This document shows positions 1 to 8,767 of a DNA stretch of 63,299 bases, in pieces. Every line of letters begins with the position of its first letter. Position 1 is the stretch's first letter. The stretch lies in the NCBI RefSeq assembly GCF_000698555.1, contig NZ_JFHE01000031.1:1-63299 (forward strand), written 5' to 3'. The translations under genes were made by a program, and so were the position numbers. The notes beneath the pieces are model-generated. The model saw only the letters and a list, made by a program, of their open reading frames with translations. It had not been told where the DNA came from and ran no database searches. This stretch comes from Caballeronia grimmiae. Lineage in GTDB: Bacteria > Pseudomonadota > Gammaproteobacteria > Burkholderiales > Burkholderiaceae.

Positions 1-470
1 TGATGGTCGGCCGTCACGTGCGCACGAAGCACGGTCTGATCGGCGCGGTGTTCCAGACGCCCGCGGAGCGCCGTGAAGAGCGCGAGATCAAGGCGCGCGC
101 GCTCGAACTGCTCGAATACGTCGGCGTGCTCCAGTACGCGGATTACACGTCGCGCAATCTGTCGTACGGTCACCAGCGGCGTCTCGAGATCGCACGCGCG
201 CTCGCGACCGATCCGAAGCTGCTCGCGCTCGACGAACCCGCCGCCGGCATGAACGCGACGGAAAAGGTCGAACTCACGCGTCTGCTCGACAAGATCCGCT
301 CGGACGGCAAGACGATTCTGTTGATCGAACACGACGTGAAACTCGTGATGGGATTGTGCAACCGCATGACGGTGCTCGATTACGGCAAGGTGATCGCCGA
401 AGGTCTGCCGCAGGACGTGCAGAAGGACCCGAAGGTGATCGAGGCATATCTGGGTGCGGGGGTGCACTAA
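1..470 (+). CDS. livG: Branched-chain amino acid ABC transporter ATPase LivG, 3' part
   Basis: Cytoplasmic ATPase of a high-affinity branched-chain amino acid (Liv) importer. It pairs with LivF and drives the LivHM permease. Only the C-terminal ~155 residues are in the window; the gene starts upstream. Seen here: the ABC signature (LSYGHQRRLEIARAL), Walker B (LLALDEPAAGMN) and the H-loop (LLIEHDVKLVM). Walker A lies outside the window. The closing residues VIEAYLGAG are typical of LivG. The stop codon is directly followed by the livF start, so the two genes are translationally coupled. Codon use is strongly GC3-biased, like a core genomic gene and unlike the replicon genes near 45-50 kb. Confidence 0.93.
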   Translation, partial: MVGRHVRTKHGLIGAVFQTPAERREEREIKARALELLEYVGVLQYADYTSRNLSYGHQRRLEIARALATDPKLLALDEPAAGMNATEKVELTRLLDKIRSDGKTILLIEHDVKLVMGLCNRMTVLDYGKVIAEGLPQDVQKDPKVIEAYLGAGVH

Positions 471-1193
471 ATGGCGATCACAAGCGCAATGTTGAAGGTC
501 AAGGGTCTGCAGGTGAACTACGGCGGCATCCAGGCGGTGAAGGGTGTCGATCTGGAAGTCGGGCAGGGCGAGCTGGTCACGCTGATCGGCGCGAACGGCG
601 CGGGCAAGACCACGACGATGAAGGCGATCATGGGTCTCAAGCCATACTCGAGCGGCGATATCGAGTACATGGGCCACTCGATCAAGGGCGTGCCGACGCA
701 CGAACTGCTCAAGCGCGGCCTCGCGATGGTGCCGGAAGGCCGCGGCATCTTCGCGCGCATGTCAATTCTCGAAAACATGCAGATGGGCGCGTATCTGCGC
801 AAAGACAACGACGGCATTCAGAAGGATACAGAGCGTATGTTCGGCTTCTTTCCTCGCTTGAGGGAGCGCGCGTCGCAGTATGCGGGCACGTTGTCGGGCG
901 GTGAGCAGCAGATGCTTGCGATGGCTCGTGCTTTGTTGTCGCGGCCCAAGCTGCTCTTGCTCGATGAGCCTTCGATGGGGCTGTCTCCCATCATGGTCGA
1001 GAAGATCTTCGATGTGGTGCGCGAGATCTCGGCGGAAGGTCTGACGGTGTTGCTCGTGGAGCAGAACGCGCGGCTCGCGTTGCAGGCGGCGAATCGCGGC
1101 TACGTGATGGATTCAGGCACGGTGACGATGACCGGCGATGCCAAACAGATGCTTGACGATCCCAAAGTACGCGCGGCATATCTGGGGGAGTAG
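471..1193 (+). CDS. livF: Branched-chain amino acid ABC transporter ATPase LivF
   Basis: Second ATPase subunit of the Liv branched-chain amino acid importer, 240 aa, the usual family length. Walker A (GANGAGKTT, near residue 42), ABC signature (LSGGEQQMLAMARAL), Walker B (LLLLDEPSMGLSP) and H-loop (VLLVEQNARLAL) are intact. It ends in RAAYLGE, as LivF proteins do. The ATG directly abuts the livG stop codon. It is the last gene of its operon: a rho-independent terminator follows about 130 bp downstream, and the next gene is on the other strand with unrelated accessory content. This is therefore probably the edge of ordinary genome sequence. Confidence 0.95.
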   Translation: MAITSAMLKVKGLQVNYGGIQAVKGVDLEVGQGELVTLIGANGAGKTTTMKAIMGLKPYSSGDIEYMGHSIKGVPTHELLKRGLAMVPEGRGIFARMSILENMQMGAYLRKDNDGIQKDTERMFGFFPRLRERASQYAGTLSGGEQQMLAMARALLSRPKLLLLDEPSMGLSPIMVEKIFDVVREISAEGLTVLLVEQNARLALQAANRGYVMDSGTVTMTGDAKQMLDDPKVRAAYLGE

Positions 1194-1324
1194 CGACACG
1201 GCTGCGCGAGCGCGATCGAATGAAAGTCCGTTGTGTACCTGAGAGCTGCCCTCGAAGCAACACTCATGAGGGCGGCTGCTGCGGGTCGCATACAGCCAGT
1301 TCCCGAAATCCCACGAAGAACAAA

Positions 1325-1350
1325 AAAACCCGGCTCGAGAGCCGGGTTTT
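1325..1350 (+). terminator. Rho-independent terminator after livF
   Basis: Stem CCCGGCT / AGCCGGG with loop CGAG, flanked by A-runs on the left and TTTT on the right, so it can work in both directions. It sits between livF (+) and the leftward 82-aa gene ending at 1395, at the junction of the transporter operon and the accessory region. Confidence 0.88.
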
Positions 1351-1394
1351 GATTAAAGGATGTGACGAGTGGCATCCGAGGATGCCACCGTGTC

Positions 1395-1643
1395 TTATGC
1401 CGCCGCGCCAGTCGGGGGCGGCATCGATCGAGACAGCAGAGTCGTGACCGCGCCCGCCAACGTCCACTCGCCGAATTGCTGCTCATGGCTTTCATGGACG
1501 AGGCGGTCAAGGCAGAGCACCTCTACCCCATCGACTTGCACCTTGCCGAGGACTTTCGCCAGCACAGCGCGATTGGAGCCTTCACGTTTAACCGTGACGA
1601 CGCCCTCCCCGACCACCACATACACGTTTGTGTCCTTCGGCAT
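1395..1643 (-). CDS. Small protein, last gene of the methylase-helicase operon
   Basis: Predicted 82-aa protein of unknown function, beginning MPKDTNVYVVVGEGVVTVKR. Its ATG lies immediately beyond the stop codon of the upstream methylase-helicase gene, so it is very likely co-translated with it. The N-terminal half has the alternating hydrophobic/charged pattern of a small beta-rich fold. No motif was recognised. A role in the same antirestriction or DNA-modification function is inferred from position only. Confidence 0.6.
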   Translation of the reverse strand: MPKDTNVYVVVGEGVVTVKREGSNRAVLAKVLGKVQVDGVEVLCLDRLVHESHEQQFGEWTLAGAVTTLLSRSMPPPTGAAA

Positions 1644-4600
1644 TTACGCTGCCTCCTTCAAAAGTTTGCGCATGTCACCGGACGTTTCCGCCGACAACAA
1701 TGCAAGGTCATCGACAAAACGATCTAGCAGGGAGTCCATATGAAGGAAGGTCTCGTCGTCCAGTTCCGGCGTCGCCCAGTCCAGCCCCGCCTGCGTCGCA
1801 TCACGTTTGTGCGCGACCATTTGGTCCTGATACTCGTCGATGCTTCCCGGTAGGTGGAAATAGACCACCTTCAACACGCCCTTCCGGTTCCATCGCAGCG
1901 CGCGCCGCATCGCCTGATACTCGATGCGCCACGTCCACGAACGGTCGTAGAAGAGGATGTAGTCGGCGTTCGGCAGGTTGTAACCGGCGCGGCCCGATGC
2001 CTTCGTGGCCATCAGCCCGGTTGCCAGTCCGCCCAAGAAGCGCTTGTCCTTATCGGCCACGCGACGCTTGATCGGGATCTCGCCATGAAACGGGACCGTC
2101 TGCACCCCATGCGCATCCAGCTCGCGCGCCAGAAGATCGAGCACGCCCGGGTTTTCGGCGAACACGATTGCTTGCTTGTCTTCGGCCGCGATCGCGCGCA
2201 TGCGCGCGACAATTGCGCGTTGCTTGCTCGTCAGCCCGCCGATGTACTCCACGCCATCCATCCCGAACTGCGGGTAGTTGGCGGAGAAGTGAACGGCACG
2301 GATACGAGCGAGGATCGTGACAAGGTTGCACGCCTTCTTGTCATCGCGCGATGAGCGATACCAGTCGGCGAACTCATCGGCAGCCCGCAGGTACGCGGCC
2401 AGATGCCCGCGATCCCAGTCGACCGTTTCCACCTCAAATTCGGGTGGCTCGATCTGGATGTAACGCGACACCTCGGGCTCTGCGACCAGCCGCCGCTTGA
2501 TGTGCGGCGCAAGCATCGCCCGGTACAGATGCAAATTGCCGATCTTCGGCACCTCGCGTTTCGCCCCATCCTGCAGGCTCTCCGCGAACTGCCACGTCAC
2601 CCACTCCAGCACCACGAAGTCATCCCTGAATCGATCGACGCCGCGCATCGCGTACTCCACCGAATTGATCCAGTTCTGCTCGAGATAGCCCGCGCGATAA
2701 CCGTACGGCTGGGCCGCCGTCCCATCACCGCCTGAGAACGCGATCAAACCGAACGCATCTCTCGGATAATTCGGTATGGGACTTCCCGTCAAAACGAAGC
2801 GTCGTCGCGCCGAAAGCTGCCAGAGCGCGCGGCTCTGATCGCTAGTCGGATTGGCGAGGCGCTCGCCTTCGTCGGCCACCAGCAGTCCGATGCGACGACG
2901 CAGCCGGTGCGCATAGGTCACCCGCGACGAAGCCGCCTTGTCCACCGGCATACGCAGGCGCTCATACGAGATGAGGTTGATTCGCCGGAGGTCACCAAGG
3001 TCCGCCGCCGATTCGATTACCTTTACCTGATCGGCCGCGATCGGCAACTGGCCGATCTCCTTCAACATCTCCTCGATGAGCCGGGACTCAACAACGATGA
3101 GTCCGTGCTTCACACCGGAGACGAGGATCAGCGCCAACGCGAGCCGGGATTTGCCGCAGCCCTGCTCCCATGCAACGACGCAACCGGTCGGCTTCAACAG
3201 CGTTTCGACTAGATCATCGACCTGAAACTCCCAATCGAGCCACTGATCGACGCCGAGCACCTTCACGCGCGAGCGCAGCGCCGCTGCTTGGTCGGGGAAG
3301 CGCGCGCACAGACCTTCGTGCACCACTTCCCATCCCTCGCTGACGTTCTCGACCGCGAACCGCGCATTGAGCTCGTCGACAGACAGTTGATACCAAACGC
3401 CATGCAGCGCGTATCGGTACCGCCCGTCGGCTTCACGATCAAACTGGACTTCATCGCCCGCCTTGACGAGCGGACTGGCCCAGCGCGTCGCATCGACCTT
3501 GTGGGTCTCTTTCGCGATGCCCGACACCTGATCTCGCGATCCCGCACCGGTCGTCCACGCCACGTGCCTTAGCGGTATTGCCTGGCGCGCGCTACGCCGC
3601 ATGCGTCTGCGGAAGTGCTCCATGAAGCCGGGCGAGAGTTGCGGCTCGCCACCGACGCTGCGGATTCGGTCGAGCAGCTGACCAAAGGCCGCGACCGGAT
3701 CGTCTTGCACCAGATACGTTTCCATATCAAGCAAGCCTTGGCCCGAGTAACGGAAGCCGCGCGGCAGCCGGTGGCCGTCGCGCGAGTAGATGCGCTTCAC
3801 AAGAATCGCGTTGAGCACCATCGCTTCGTTGAAGCCGCATGCGAATGACAAGCGAATCCGCCGGCCATCGTGCGAGACCTTGACCGACTTGTCGCCCGTG
3901 ACCGCACGCGTGATGAACGGCACGCTGTCATCGAGCTTTTGCAGCCGCAGCTGAGCTTCGCCGAACGAACGTTCCTCGAAGTGCAGCCCGAGATTCGGGC
4001 CGGGTTTCGCCAGATCGTCGACGACCGCGCGTACGAAGTCCGACGGACGATCGCGGTAGCGGTCGAACACCACGACGGCCGTGCGCACGTTCGCGCCTTC
4101 GAGCTTAAACGCGTCCGCCGGCAGTTCGAAAAGGCCTGCCGCGCGGCGCTTCAAGCGGTCGCCCTGCTCGCCCGCGACCATCGACTCGGCGGTCGTGATC
4201 GGCAGGAGCGCGACGACGATGTTCGCCGCCTCCAGCGCCTGATGCACGGCGTAATCGTGGCTCAATGCGCTGGTGTGCGCGCCGTACCGGCCCCACGTCG
4301 TGCATTCGACCGTCTGCAGATGCGGCGACTCGAGATGGATCGAGAACGGCGGATTAATCAGTGCGATATCGAAGCGGGCGGGATGGATGTCTTCCATACC
4401 GGCTTGCCGGAACTCGCAATGAAACCCCGCGTCCTCAAACACCTTCTGGCACTGCTGGATGACGTCAGCGTGGACGTCGACGCCGTACACGGCATGGCGT
4501 TCCGGGTCTGCGTACTGAAGCAGCCGGCCGGAGCCGACCGAGTTATCCAGGATCCGGATAAGCCGATTGACCTTCCAGCCGCTCACGAAGCTCCACATAA

Positions 4601-4763
4601 ACGCCGCAATGGCGTCGGGCGTGAAAAACTGCCCGAGGTGCTGACGCCGTGCCGCGGCCAGCTCGCCCTGGTGGGCGACCGACGGCGCCTGCGATCCCAA
4701 ACTTCTGATCGCACGCAACGGCTCATACCAATCCCGCTCGAACGAAAAGAGATCTCTCTGCAT
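1644..4763 (-). CDS. N6-adenine DNA methylase fused to SNF2/DEAD-type helicase
   Basis: A 1039-aa fusion. The N-terminal N6-methyltransferase shows LGQFFTP (43-49), the SAM-binding DNSVGSG (73-79) and the catalytic NPPF (137-140). A superfamily 2 helicase follows, with Walker A EQGCGKS (533-539), DEGE box (631-634), motif III TGSPI (659-663) and a C-terminal helicase lobe (QAIVFAEN, HGEIP, then a Q-x-x-R-R-like motif VI around YQAMRRALRW). The architecture resembles large methylase-helicase fusions of phages and mobile elements such as the P1 DarB antirestriction protein, though much shorter. No nuclease or specificity domain was seen, so modification or antirestriction fits better than a stand-alone restriction enzyme. 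It is the middle gene of a leftward three-gene operon. Confidence 0.82.
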   Translation of the reverse strand: MQRDLFSFERDWYEPLRAIRSLGSQAPSVAHQGELAAARRQHLGQFFTPDAIAAFMWSFVSGWKVNRLIRILDNSVGSGRLLQYADPERHAVYGVDVHADVIQQCQKVFEDAGFHCEFRQAGMEDIHPARFDIALINPPFSIHLESPHLQTVECTTWGRYGAHTSALSHDYAVHQALEAANIVVALLPITTAESMVAGEQGDRLKRRAAGLFELPADAFKLEGANVRTAVVVFDRYRDRPSDFVRAVVDDLAKPGPNLGLHFEERSFGEAQLRLQKLDDSVPFITRAVTGDKSVKVSHDGRRIRLSFACGFNEAMVLNAILVKRIYSRDGHRLPRGFRYSGQGLLDMETYLVQDDPVAAFGQLLDRIRSVGGEPQLSPGFMEHFRRRMRRSARQAIPLRHVAWTTGAGSRDQVSGIAKETHKVDATRWASPLVKAGDEVQFDREADGRYRYALHGVWYQLSVDELNARFAVENVSEGWEVVHEGLCARFPDQAAALRSRVKVLGVDQWLDWEFQVDDLVETLLKPTGCVVAWEQGCGKSRLALALILVSGVKHGLIVVESRLIEEMLKEIGQLPIAADQVKVIESAADLGDLRRINLISYERLRMPVDKAASSRVTYAHRLRRRIGLLVADEGERLANPTSDQSRALWQLSARRRFVLTGSPIPNYPRDAFGLIAFSGGDGTAAQPYGYRAGYLEQNWINSVEYAMRGVDRFRDDFVVLEWVTWQFAESLQDGAKREVPKIGNLHLYRAMLAPHIKRRLVAEPEVSRYIQIEPPEFEVETVDWDRGHLAAYLRAADEFADWYRSSRDDKKACNLVTILARIRAVHFSANYPQFGMDGVEYIGGLTSKQRAIVARMRAIAAEDKQAIVFAENPGVLDLLARELDAHGVQTVPFHGEIPIKRRVADKDKRFLGGLATGLMATKASGRAGYNLPNADYILFYDRSWTWRIEYQAMRRALRWNRKGVLKVVYFHLPGSIDEYQDQMVAHKRDATQAGLDWATPELDDETFLHMDSLLDRFVDDLALLSAETSGDMRKLLKEAA

Positions 4764-4826
4764 GAAATGCCTCTAGAAATGAAAAGACCCGCCGAAGCGG
4801 GTCGAAAGGATGGAACGTTGGACGCT

Positions 4827-5621
4827 TTAGTACCGGTCGCGCGAGGCGAGGTACTCGGCGCCGAACTCACTAATGAAAAGGGACAACGCGTCACCCACGT
4901 CGTGAGCGAACTTGAACTGCCATTTGTCGTTGAACAGCACGATCTCCAGCCCCGTGAACGACAGCTTCTCGCGAGTGGAGAACGTCAATCGGTGGACGCT
5001 GAAGTTGCGCAGTTGCATCGCCAGCGCGCCGAACTGATGCTTCTTCGCGAAGGTCGCCAAGCCGTCGAAGGTTGTGGCGACCGCCTGCTGAGAAGAGTAA
5101 TAGACCTCGCGTTGCCCCTTCGAATGGAAGCACGACTGGGACGTGACGCGCTTTTCGAGAATCACCGCGCTGCTGGTGCGCTTGATCTCGGTATCGGGCT
5201 TGAGCCAGAAGCCGTTGATGATGGCCTTGGCTGCCTGCTCGAACGCAACGCGCTCGCCAGCTTCACCACCGAACGTTCGCTCGAGGTGTTGCCAGAAGCC
5301 GTCCAAGTCAGGGATGTTGTTCTTCCTCAGATCCTCTTCGATATCGAGGCCGCATCGGTCGAGTTCGCGACTCTGATCGATCTCGATTCTGCCGCCGGGG
5401 GGAGCGAACTTTCGGCTTGCCTCCATCACAAGCCGCGAGAGCAGCCGTCGGCAGAACGTGTTGAGCTCGCGCTCGACTTTGTATTCGCTTCGGACTTCCA
5501 TCGCCGAATACTCGGTCAGTCCGTCTGCGAAGACATCGCGCTCCGCCTGAACAACAGCGCCATAGGCTGCTGCTGCCGCGGTTTGTGCCGTCTTAAATTG
5601 CTCGATTAATTGCTTGTACAT
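4827..5621 (-). CDS. Protein of unknown function, first gene of methylase-helicase operon
   Basis: Predicted 264-aa cytoplasmic protein starting MYKQLIEQFKTAQTAAAAAY. An upstream in-frame ATG (5651) adds ten residues that look like leader sequence, so the later start is preferred. The N-terminus is helical. The C-terminus (FNDKWQFKFAHDVGDALSLF) is reminiscent of DUF4942-type proteins that accompany phage and plasmid methyltransferases; that resemblance is from memory and tentative. It lies 63 bp upstream of the methylase-helicase gene on the same strand, so it probably heads the operon. Confidence 0.6.
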   Translation of the reverse strand: MYKQLIEQFKTAQTAAAAAYGAVVQAERDVFADGLTEYSAMEVRSEYKVERELNTFCRRLLSRLVMEASRKFAPPGGRIEIDQSRELDRCGLDIEEDLRKNNIPDLDGFWQHLERTFGGEAGERVAFEQAAKAIINGFWLKPDTEIKRTSSAVILEKRVTSQSCFHSKGQREVYYSSQQAVATTFDGLATFAKKHQFGALAMQLRNFSVHRLTFSTREKLSFTGLEIVLFNDKWQFKFAHDVGDALSLFISEFGAEYLASRDRY

Positions 5622-5651
5622 GCGATTGCTCCATGGAATGAGCAGGCGCAC

Positions 5652-6049
5652 GCCCGCGAAGGGGACATGCCCCTGCGGGTTGAAAAAGGAAATTGATTGC
5701 GCGGTGAGCTTGCTAGGCGCCGCATCGTCGATGCGCTAGAAGCGCGGGTGATAGTGCAACAGTACATGCACGAGGTTCCGCCGCTGACACGAAAGGCGAT
5801 CTCTTCATGGTGTCTTTCGTGCTAAGGCCTGAAAACCTTATCCACAGTTTCTGTGGCTAACCTTGGGGATAACCTCAGCCGCCGCCCGATGTTTGCGATA
5901 CATCCGCAATCGGCGGAAAACGCGTGAGCGCACGCATCCTCCTCGAAAGGCGCAACGATTTCGGTCCCTTTCGCCGGTCCGCCGCTGGCCTGCTGAGATC
6001 AGAATTCCGAGGTGCACGCGCGTGCGTGCAATCCCTTCGAGCACGTCCA
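5652..6049. promoter_or_regulatory. Divergent intergenic region with a perfect DnaA box
   Basis: No gene is seen here. A consensus DnaA box TTATCCACA lies at 5838-5846. The adjacent sequence ACAGTTTCTGTGG forms an imperfect inverted repeat, and another GGGGATAAC lies 20 bp on. The region separates the leftward methylase operon from the rightward gene at 6050 and must hold both promoters. One DnaA box is not enough to call an origin. Confidence 0.45.
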
Positions 6050-6495
6050 TGAAAGTAAGTCACATTGCGACCATCGCGTTCCTTAGTGCCTCAGCCATCG
6101 GCATGACCGGAGCGGTCAGCGTTGTCGCGCGCGAATTCACGATCGAACGTTCAGCCGTTCAGGTCGTTGTTGATACCAGCATCGCTGCACGACTCCAGGG
6201 CTTGTCCGACGCGATGGAACACGTCCCGGCCGCTGGCCGTCCGTCGCTGCTGTCGAAATACGGCTTCAGGGACGAGACGGCGCTTGCTGCAGCCCTAGCA
6301 GCGCAGCGACGTGACCTGGACTCAGCAGAGAGACTGCGCGCTGCGGAACTCGCTGCCAACGAAAAACGCTTGGCCGCTTTGCTGGCGGCATGTGGCCTCA
6401 GCGCGATTGTCGCCATCATGGGAGCCGTTGCGCTCTACGACGCGCACGTGGCTCGCGGCCGAGTGACGCGCGAAGCCGACACCGTTGCCGCCTAG
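6050..6495 (+). CDS. Small membrane protein with two transmembrane segments
   Basis: Predicted 148-aa protein (MKVSHIATIAFLSASAIGM...). It has an N-terminal hydrophobic segment (residues 5-25), a soluble helical middle containing a DSAERLRAAELAANEKRL stretch likely to form a short coiled coil, and a second hydrophobic segment near residues 110-130 (LAALLAACGLSAIVAIMG). No family is recognised. It is the first gene of a run of small rightward genes. Confidence 0.5.
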
Positions 6496-6530
6496 CGCCG
6501 TGCCATCCAACCTCGCTTTACCGATACAAG

Positions 6531-6860
6531 ATGAATCTGATCGTTGTTAGCTTCGAGGACTTCACGAAGGACCCCGCCGGCGCACGTGCTGACTCCGTAC
6601 CGTCTCCGGGCTTCCCCGACAGCTGGATCGACGCGCTGGTCGGTACCGGCTCCGTCTTCTCGCGCGATCAAGCAGCGCCCGGCGCTGTAAAGACGATCGG
6701 CCTTCGCTTTCCCAGCGGCGAGCACGCCGAGCAGTTTTGCCTGAGCGTACGCAAAGTGGCCAATCTCCTGGGGACCCGGGCACACATACACAAGGTTCCT
6801 GCGCATCAGGTGGACCTGACACTGAGCGAGGCCTCCAGACATCGTGCAAGTGTCATTTGA
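6531..6860 (+). CDS. Hypothetical protein
   Basis: A 109-aa predicted protein starting MNLIVVSFEDFTKD. It is cytoplasmic, with no signal or membrane segment and no recognised motif. Its 3' end overlaps the start of the truncated DUF1173-like gene by 17 bp, which suggests translational coupling in the ancestral operon. Confidence 0.5.
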   Translation: MNLIVVSFEDFTKDPAGARADSVPSPGFPDSWIDALVGTGSVFSRDQAAPGAVKTIGLRFPSGEHAEQFCLSVRKVANLLGTRAHIHKVPAHQVDLTLSEASRHRASVI

Positions 6861-7180
6861 CGGACTCACAGTCTCACTCGAAGACGTTCAAGACAACCCG
6901 GCGCGGTACGCACGCCAGCTGGAACGCGCAAAGAAGTCACCCGGCTACGCTGTATGCCGCTGCCAGGAGCGCGTCGCGGGCAGACTCTTGCGCCTTGTTG
7001 TGCGACGCTACGGCGCGCTTCTTCATCTCGCAAGGTGGCCTGACGACGGGCCAAACCACGACGAGATCTCGTGTCCGTTCTTCGCCTCCACACCCGTTAT
7101 CGAATCGGCCGCCGCGTCGGAGCGGTGCGGCGCGGTGAGCCATTGTCGCCGAGTTCAATGCGTTTCTAGAAGAGATCACG
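6844..7180 (+). pseudogene. Truncated DUF1173-like gene
   Basis: The first ~80 residues of the reading frame (MQVSFDGLTVSLEDVQDNPA... CRCQERVAGRLLRLVVRRYG... ARWPDDGPNHDEISCPFF) look like the N-terminus of DUF1173 proteins, plasmid/ICE proteins usually about 400 aa long. Beyond about residue 82 the frame turns into arginine- and serine-rich non-conserved sequence and ends at 7323. Another frame nearby encodes AEFNAFLEEITTTPQD before a stop. The body of the gene is therefore missing or frameshifted. The DUF1173 assignment is from pattern memory. Confidence 0.45.
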
Positions 7181-7382
7181 ACCACACCCCAAGATGCAAG
7201 GCAATGAGCAATACCTTGCCCGCAAGAAAGAGAAGCAGGCGCTGTACGCGCGCGACGCAAAGCCGTGCGTTGAGTGGATACCGCCGGCCGACCTCGCGTC
7301 AGTACGGCTTCCTAGACCGTTGACTTGACGGCCGCTCCTTCTAGGATACTTTGAGCGCATCCGTAACTGCCGAGCAGATAAT

Positions 7383-7892
7383 ATGGCCTCCAACTCGTTC
7401 TTCCTGAATCGTGCGGTCGCGCGTAACGCCGACTGGCAAGTGAATTACCCCGCGCTCGCGATGGCAAGCACCATTGACGCGGTCGACGAACGACGCAAGC
7501 AGATCGTCGTTGCTGCTGCGGACGAAACGTCCCTGCGCGCGGTGTTCTTCAGTTCCCTCGGTGCAATACTCGACTTTCACGCGACTTGGGACGAACTGGA
7601 GAGGTCAGGCAAGGGATGGCTCGCTTTCACCATCCGTTGGAACCGGTGGTGGTTGCCCAACGTTGATCACGTTAAATGCCTAGAGCAGCACGCGTTCGCG
7701 CCGACCGACCTCCGCTTCGCGAACCGGGACCTGGCGGTCGCTTCCGGTGACACCGCCTCTTTCCGCGAATACCTGGATGTCGTTGAACTCCACTATCGCC
7801 GCGACGCCGCTATCTCCAGCGTTTTGTTCCCGCCCAACGCCATTTCAGCCGTCGAGACTTCGCCCATCAACGCCGGCCTGCGTCATTCATAA
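7383..7892 (+). CDS. Hypothetical protein
   Basis: A 169-aa predicted soluble protein starting MASNSFFLNRAVARNADWQV. It is rich in aromatic residues (AFTIRWNRWWLPNVDHVKCL), with no catalytic motif recognised. Good GC3 bias through the full frame supports coding. The next gene starts 8 bp after its stop, suggesting an operon. Confidence 0.55.
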   Translation: MASNSFFLNRAVARNADWQVNYPALAMASTIDAVDERRKQIVVAAADETSLRAVFFSSLGAILDFHATWDELERSGKGWLAFTIRWNRWWLPNVDHVKCLEQHAFAPTDLRFANRDLAVASGDTASFREYLDVVELHYRRDAAISSVLFPPNAISAVETSPINAGLRHS

Positions 7893-7900
7893 AGGCGTCG

Positions 7901-8218
7901 ATGCGCAAGGTCATTCCCTTCGAAAGGCGAGCCGCCGCTTCTAACACGCTCGGCCATGTCGAGGCCAAGTGTGCACACCGCAATCTTCGGCTCGTCGAAC
8001 AGGGCGGTATCGTTATGTGCACCGATTGCCACATCACGCTCAGTCCATTTTGGGCGCTGTCGATGCTGTCCGAGCAGTATGCATTATCGATGGCTCACAT
8101 CGACCGGCTCAAATCTCGAATACAGCTCGCCGACGCTCGGATCCTAGAGTTATCGCGAGAACTCGATGCGATGTTGCCGGCGAAAAGAAGCCCGAATAAG
8201 TCGTCTACCGACACTTGA
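7901..8218 (+). CDS. Small putative zinc-ribbon protein
   Basis: A 105-aa predicted protein. A possible zinc site is formed by CAHRN (Cys25, His27) and CTDCH (Cys41, Cys44), followed by a C-terminal helical, probably coiled-coil stretch (RIQLADARILELSRELDAML). It follows the 169-aa gene by 8 bp. Function unknown; small zinc-ribbon proteins of this kind are common on plasmids and phages. Confidence 0.55.
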   Translation: MRKVIPFERRAAASNTLGHVEAKCAHRNLRLVEQGGIVMCTDCHITLSPFWALSMLSEQYALSMAHIDRLKSRIQLADARILELSRELDAMLPAKRSPNKSSTDT

Positions 8219-8270
8219 CCAACCGTCGAACAGTGGTGCAATAGGTTCACCAACGACTTAGGAATGCACG

Positions 8271-8666
8271 ATGAAACAAACCTTCAAATGCGGTCACAGC
8301 GGCAAGGGCAAGTACTGCCACGCGTGCGCGGCTGCAGAGAAGCAGAAGGCCCAGCGACTTCAGGCGATTGAAGAAAAGCGCGCGGCGAAGCGAGTCTCGA
8401 CCCCCGACGATCCGATTGACCTGTCCATGGTGCGACACCTGTCGGCCGTACAACGAGAGGCAAGAGATCTGCTCGCAAAGGTCAGTAGCGGCGTGCATCC
8501 ATTCTCGCTCGACGGAAAGTTCATCAAGTCCTCGGCCGGCAAGCTGGTTTCTGTGCCGGTTGGCCGATCCTATCGCCTGCTCTTTGACGCCCCGTCCCTT
8601 GCACCGCTGCGCCTCGTCAGTCACGAAGACTACAACGGGATCGCGGCGAACCGGGTAGCAGCATAA
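8271..8666 (+). CDS. Zinc-binding CGH/CHAC-motif protein
   Basis: A 131-aa protein beginning MKQTFKCGHSGKGKYCHACA. The CGH-x6-CHAC signature looks like a small zinc-binding N-terminal module known from phage and plasmid proteins. After a lysine/arginine-rich helix, the C-terminal half (LLAKVSSGVHPFSLDGKFI... PVGRSYRLLFDA) has the beta pattern of small RelE-like folds, but no toxin active site is evident. There is no partner gene with an antitoxin signature next to it. Confidence 0.55.
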   Translation: MKQTFKCGHSGKGKYCHACAAAEKQKAQRLQAIEEKRAAKRVSTPDDPIDLSMVRHLSAVQREARDLLAKVSSGVHPFSLDGKFIKSSAGKLVSVPVGRSYRLLFDAPSLAPLRLVSHEDYNGIAANRVAA

Positions 8667-8767
8667 TTGCCTCGCCTGGCGTCTAGCTCGGCGCTTTGGG
8701 CCTTTGACAGCTGAGCCGTCGCTGAGGGACGCGCGCAGATGGCCTTGCCTTCGAACCCGGATATGCG

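Noticed and set aside
1220..1743. Overlapping plus-strand small frames after livF
   Set aside because: They cross the terminator and oppose the operon's last gene; no ribosome site or conserved sequence.
3870..5609. Long plus-strand open frame of 579 codons opposite the methylase-helicase and the first operon gene
   Set aside because: It runs antisense to two frames with clear motifs; its translation is Arg/Asp/Val-rich with no conserved segments, a usual GC-rich shadow.
5838..5846. DnaA box as the replication origin
   Set aside because: Only one good box and no initiator gene nearby; the iteron array at 44.9-45.7 kb beside the Rep gene is the better origin.
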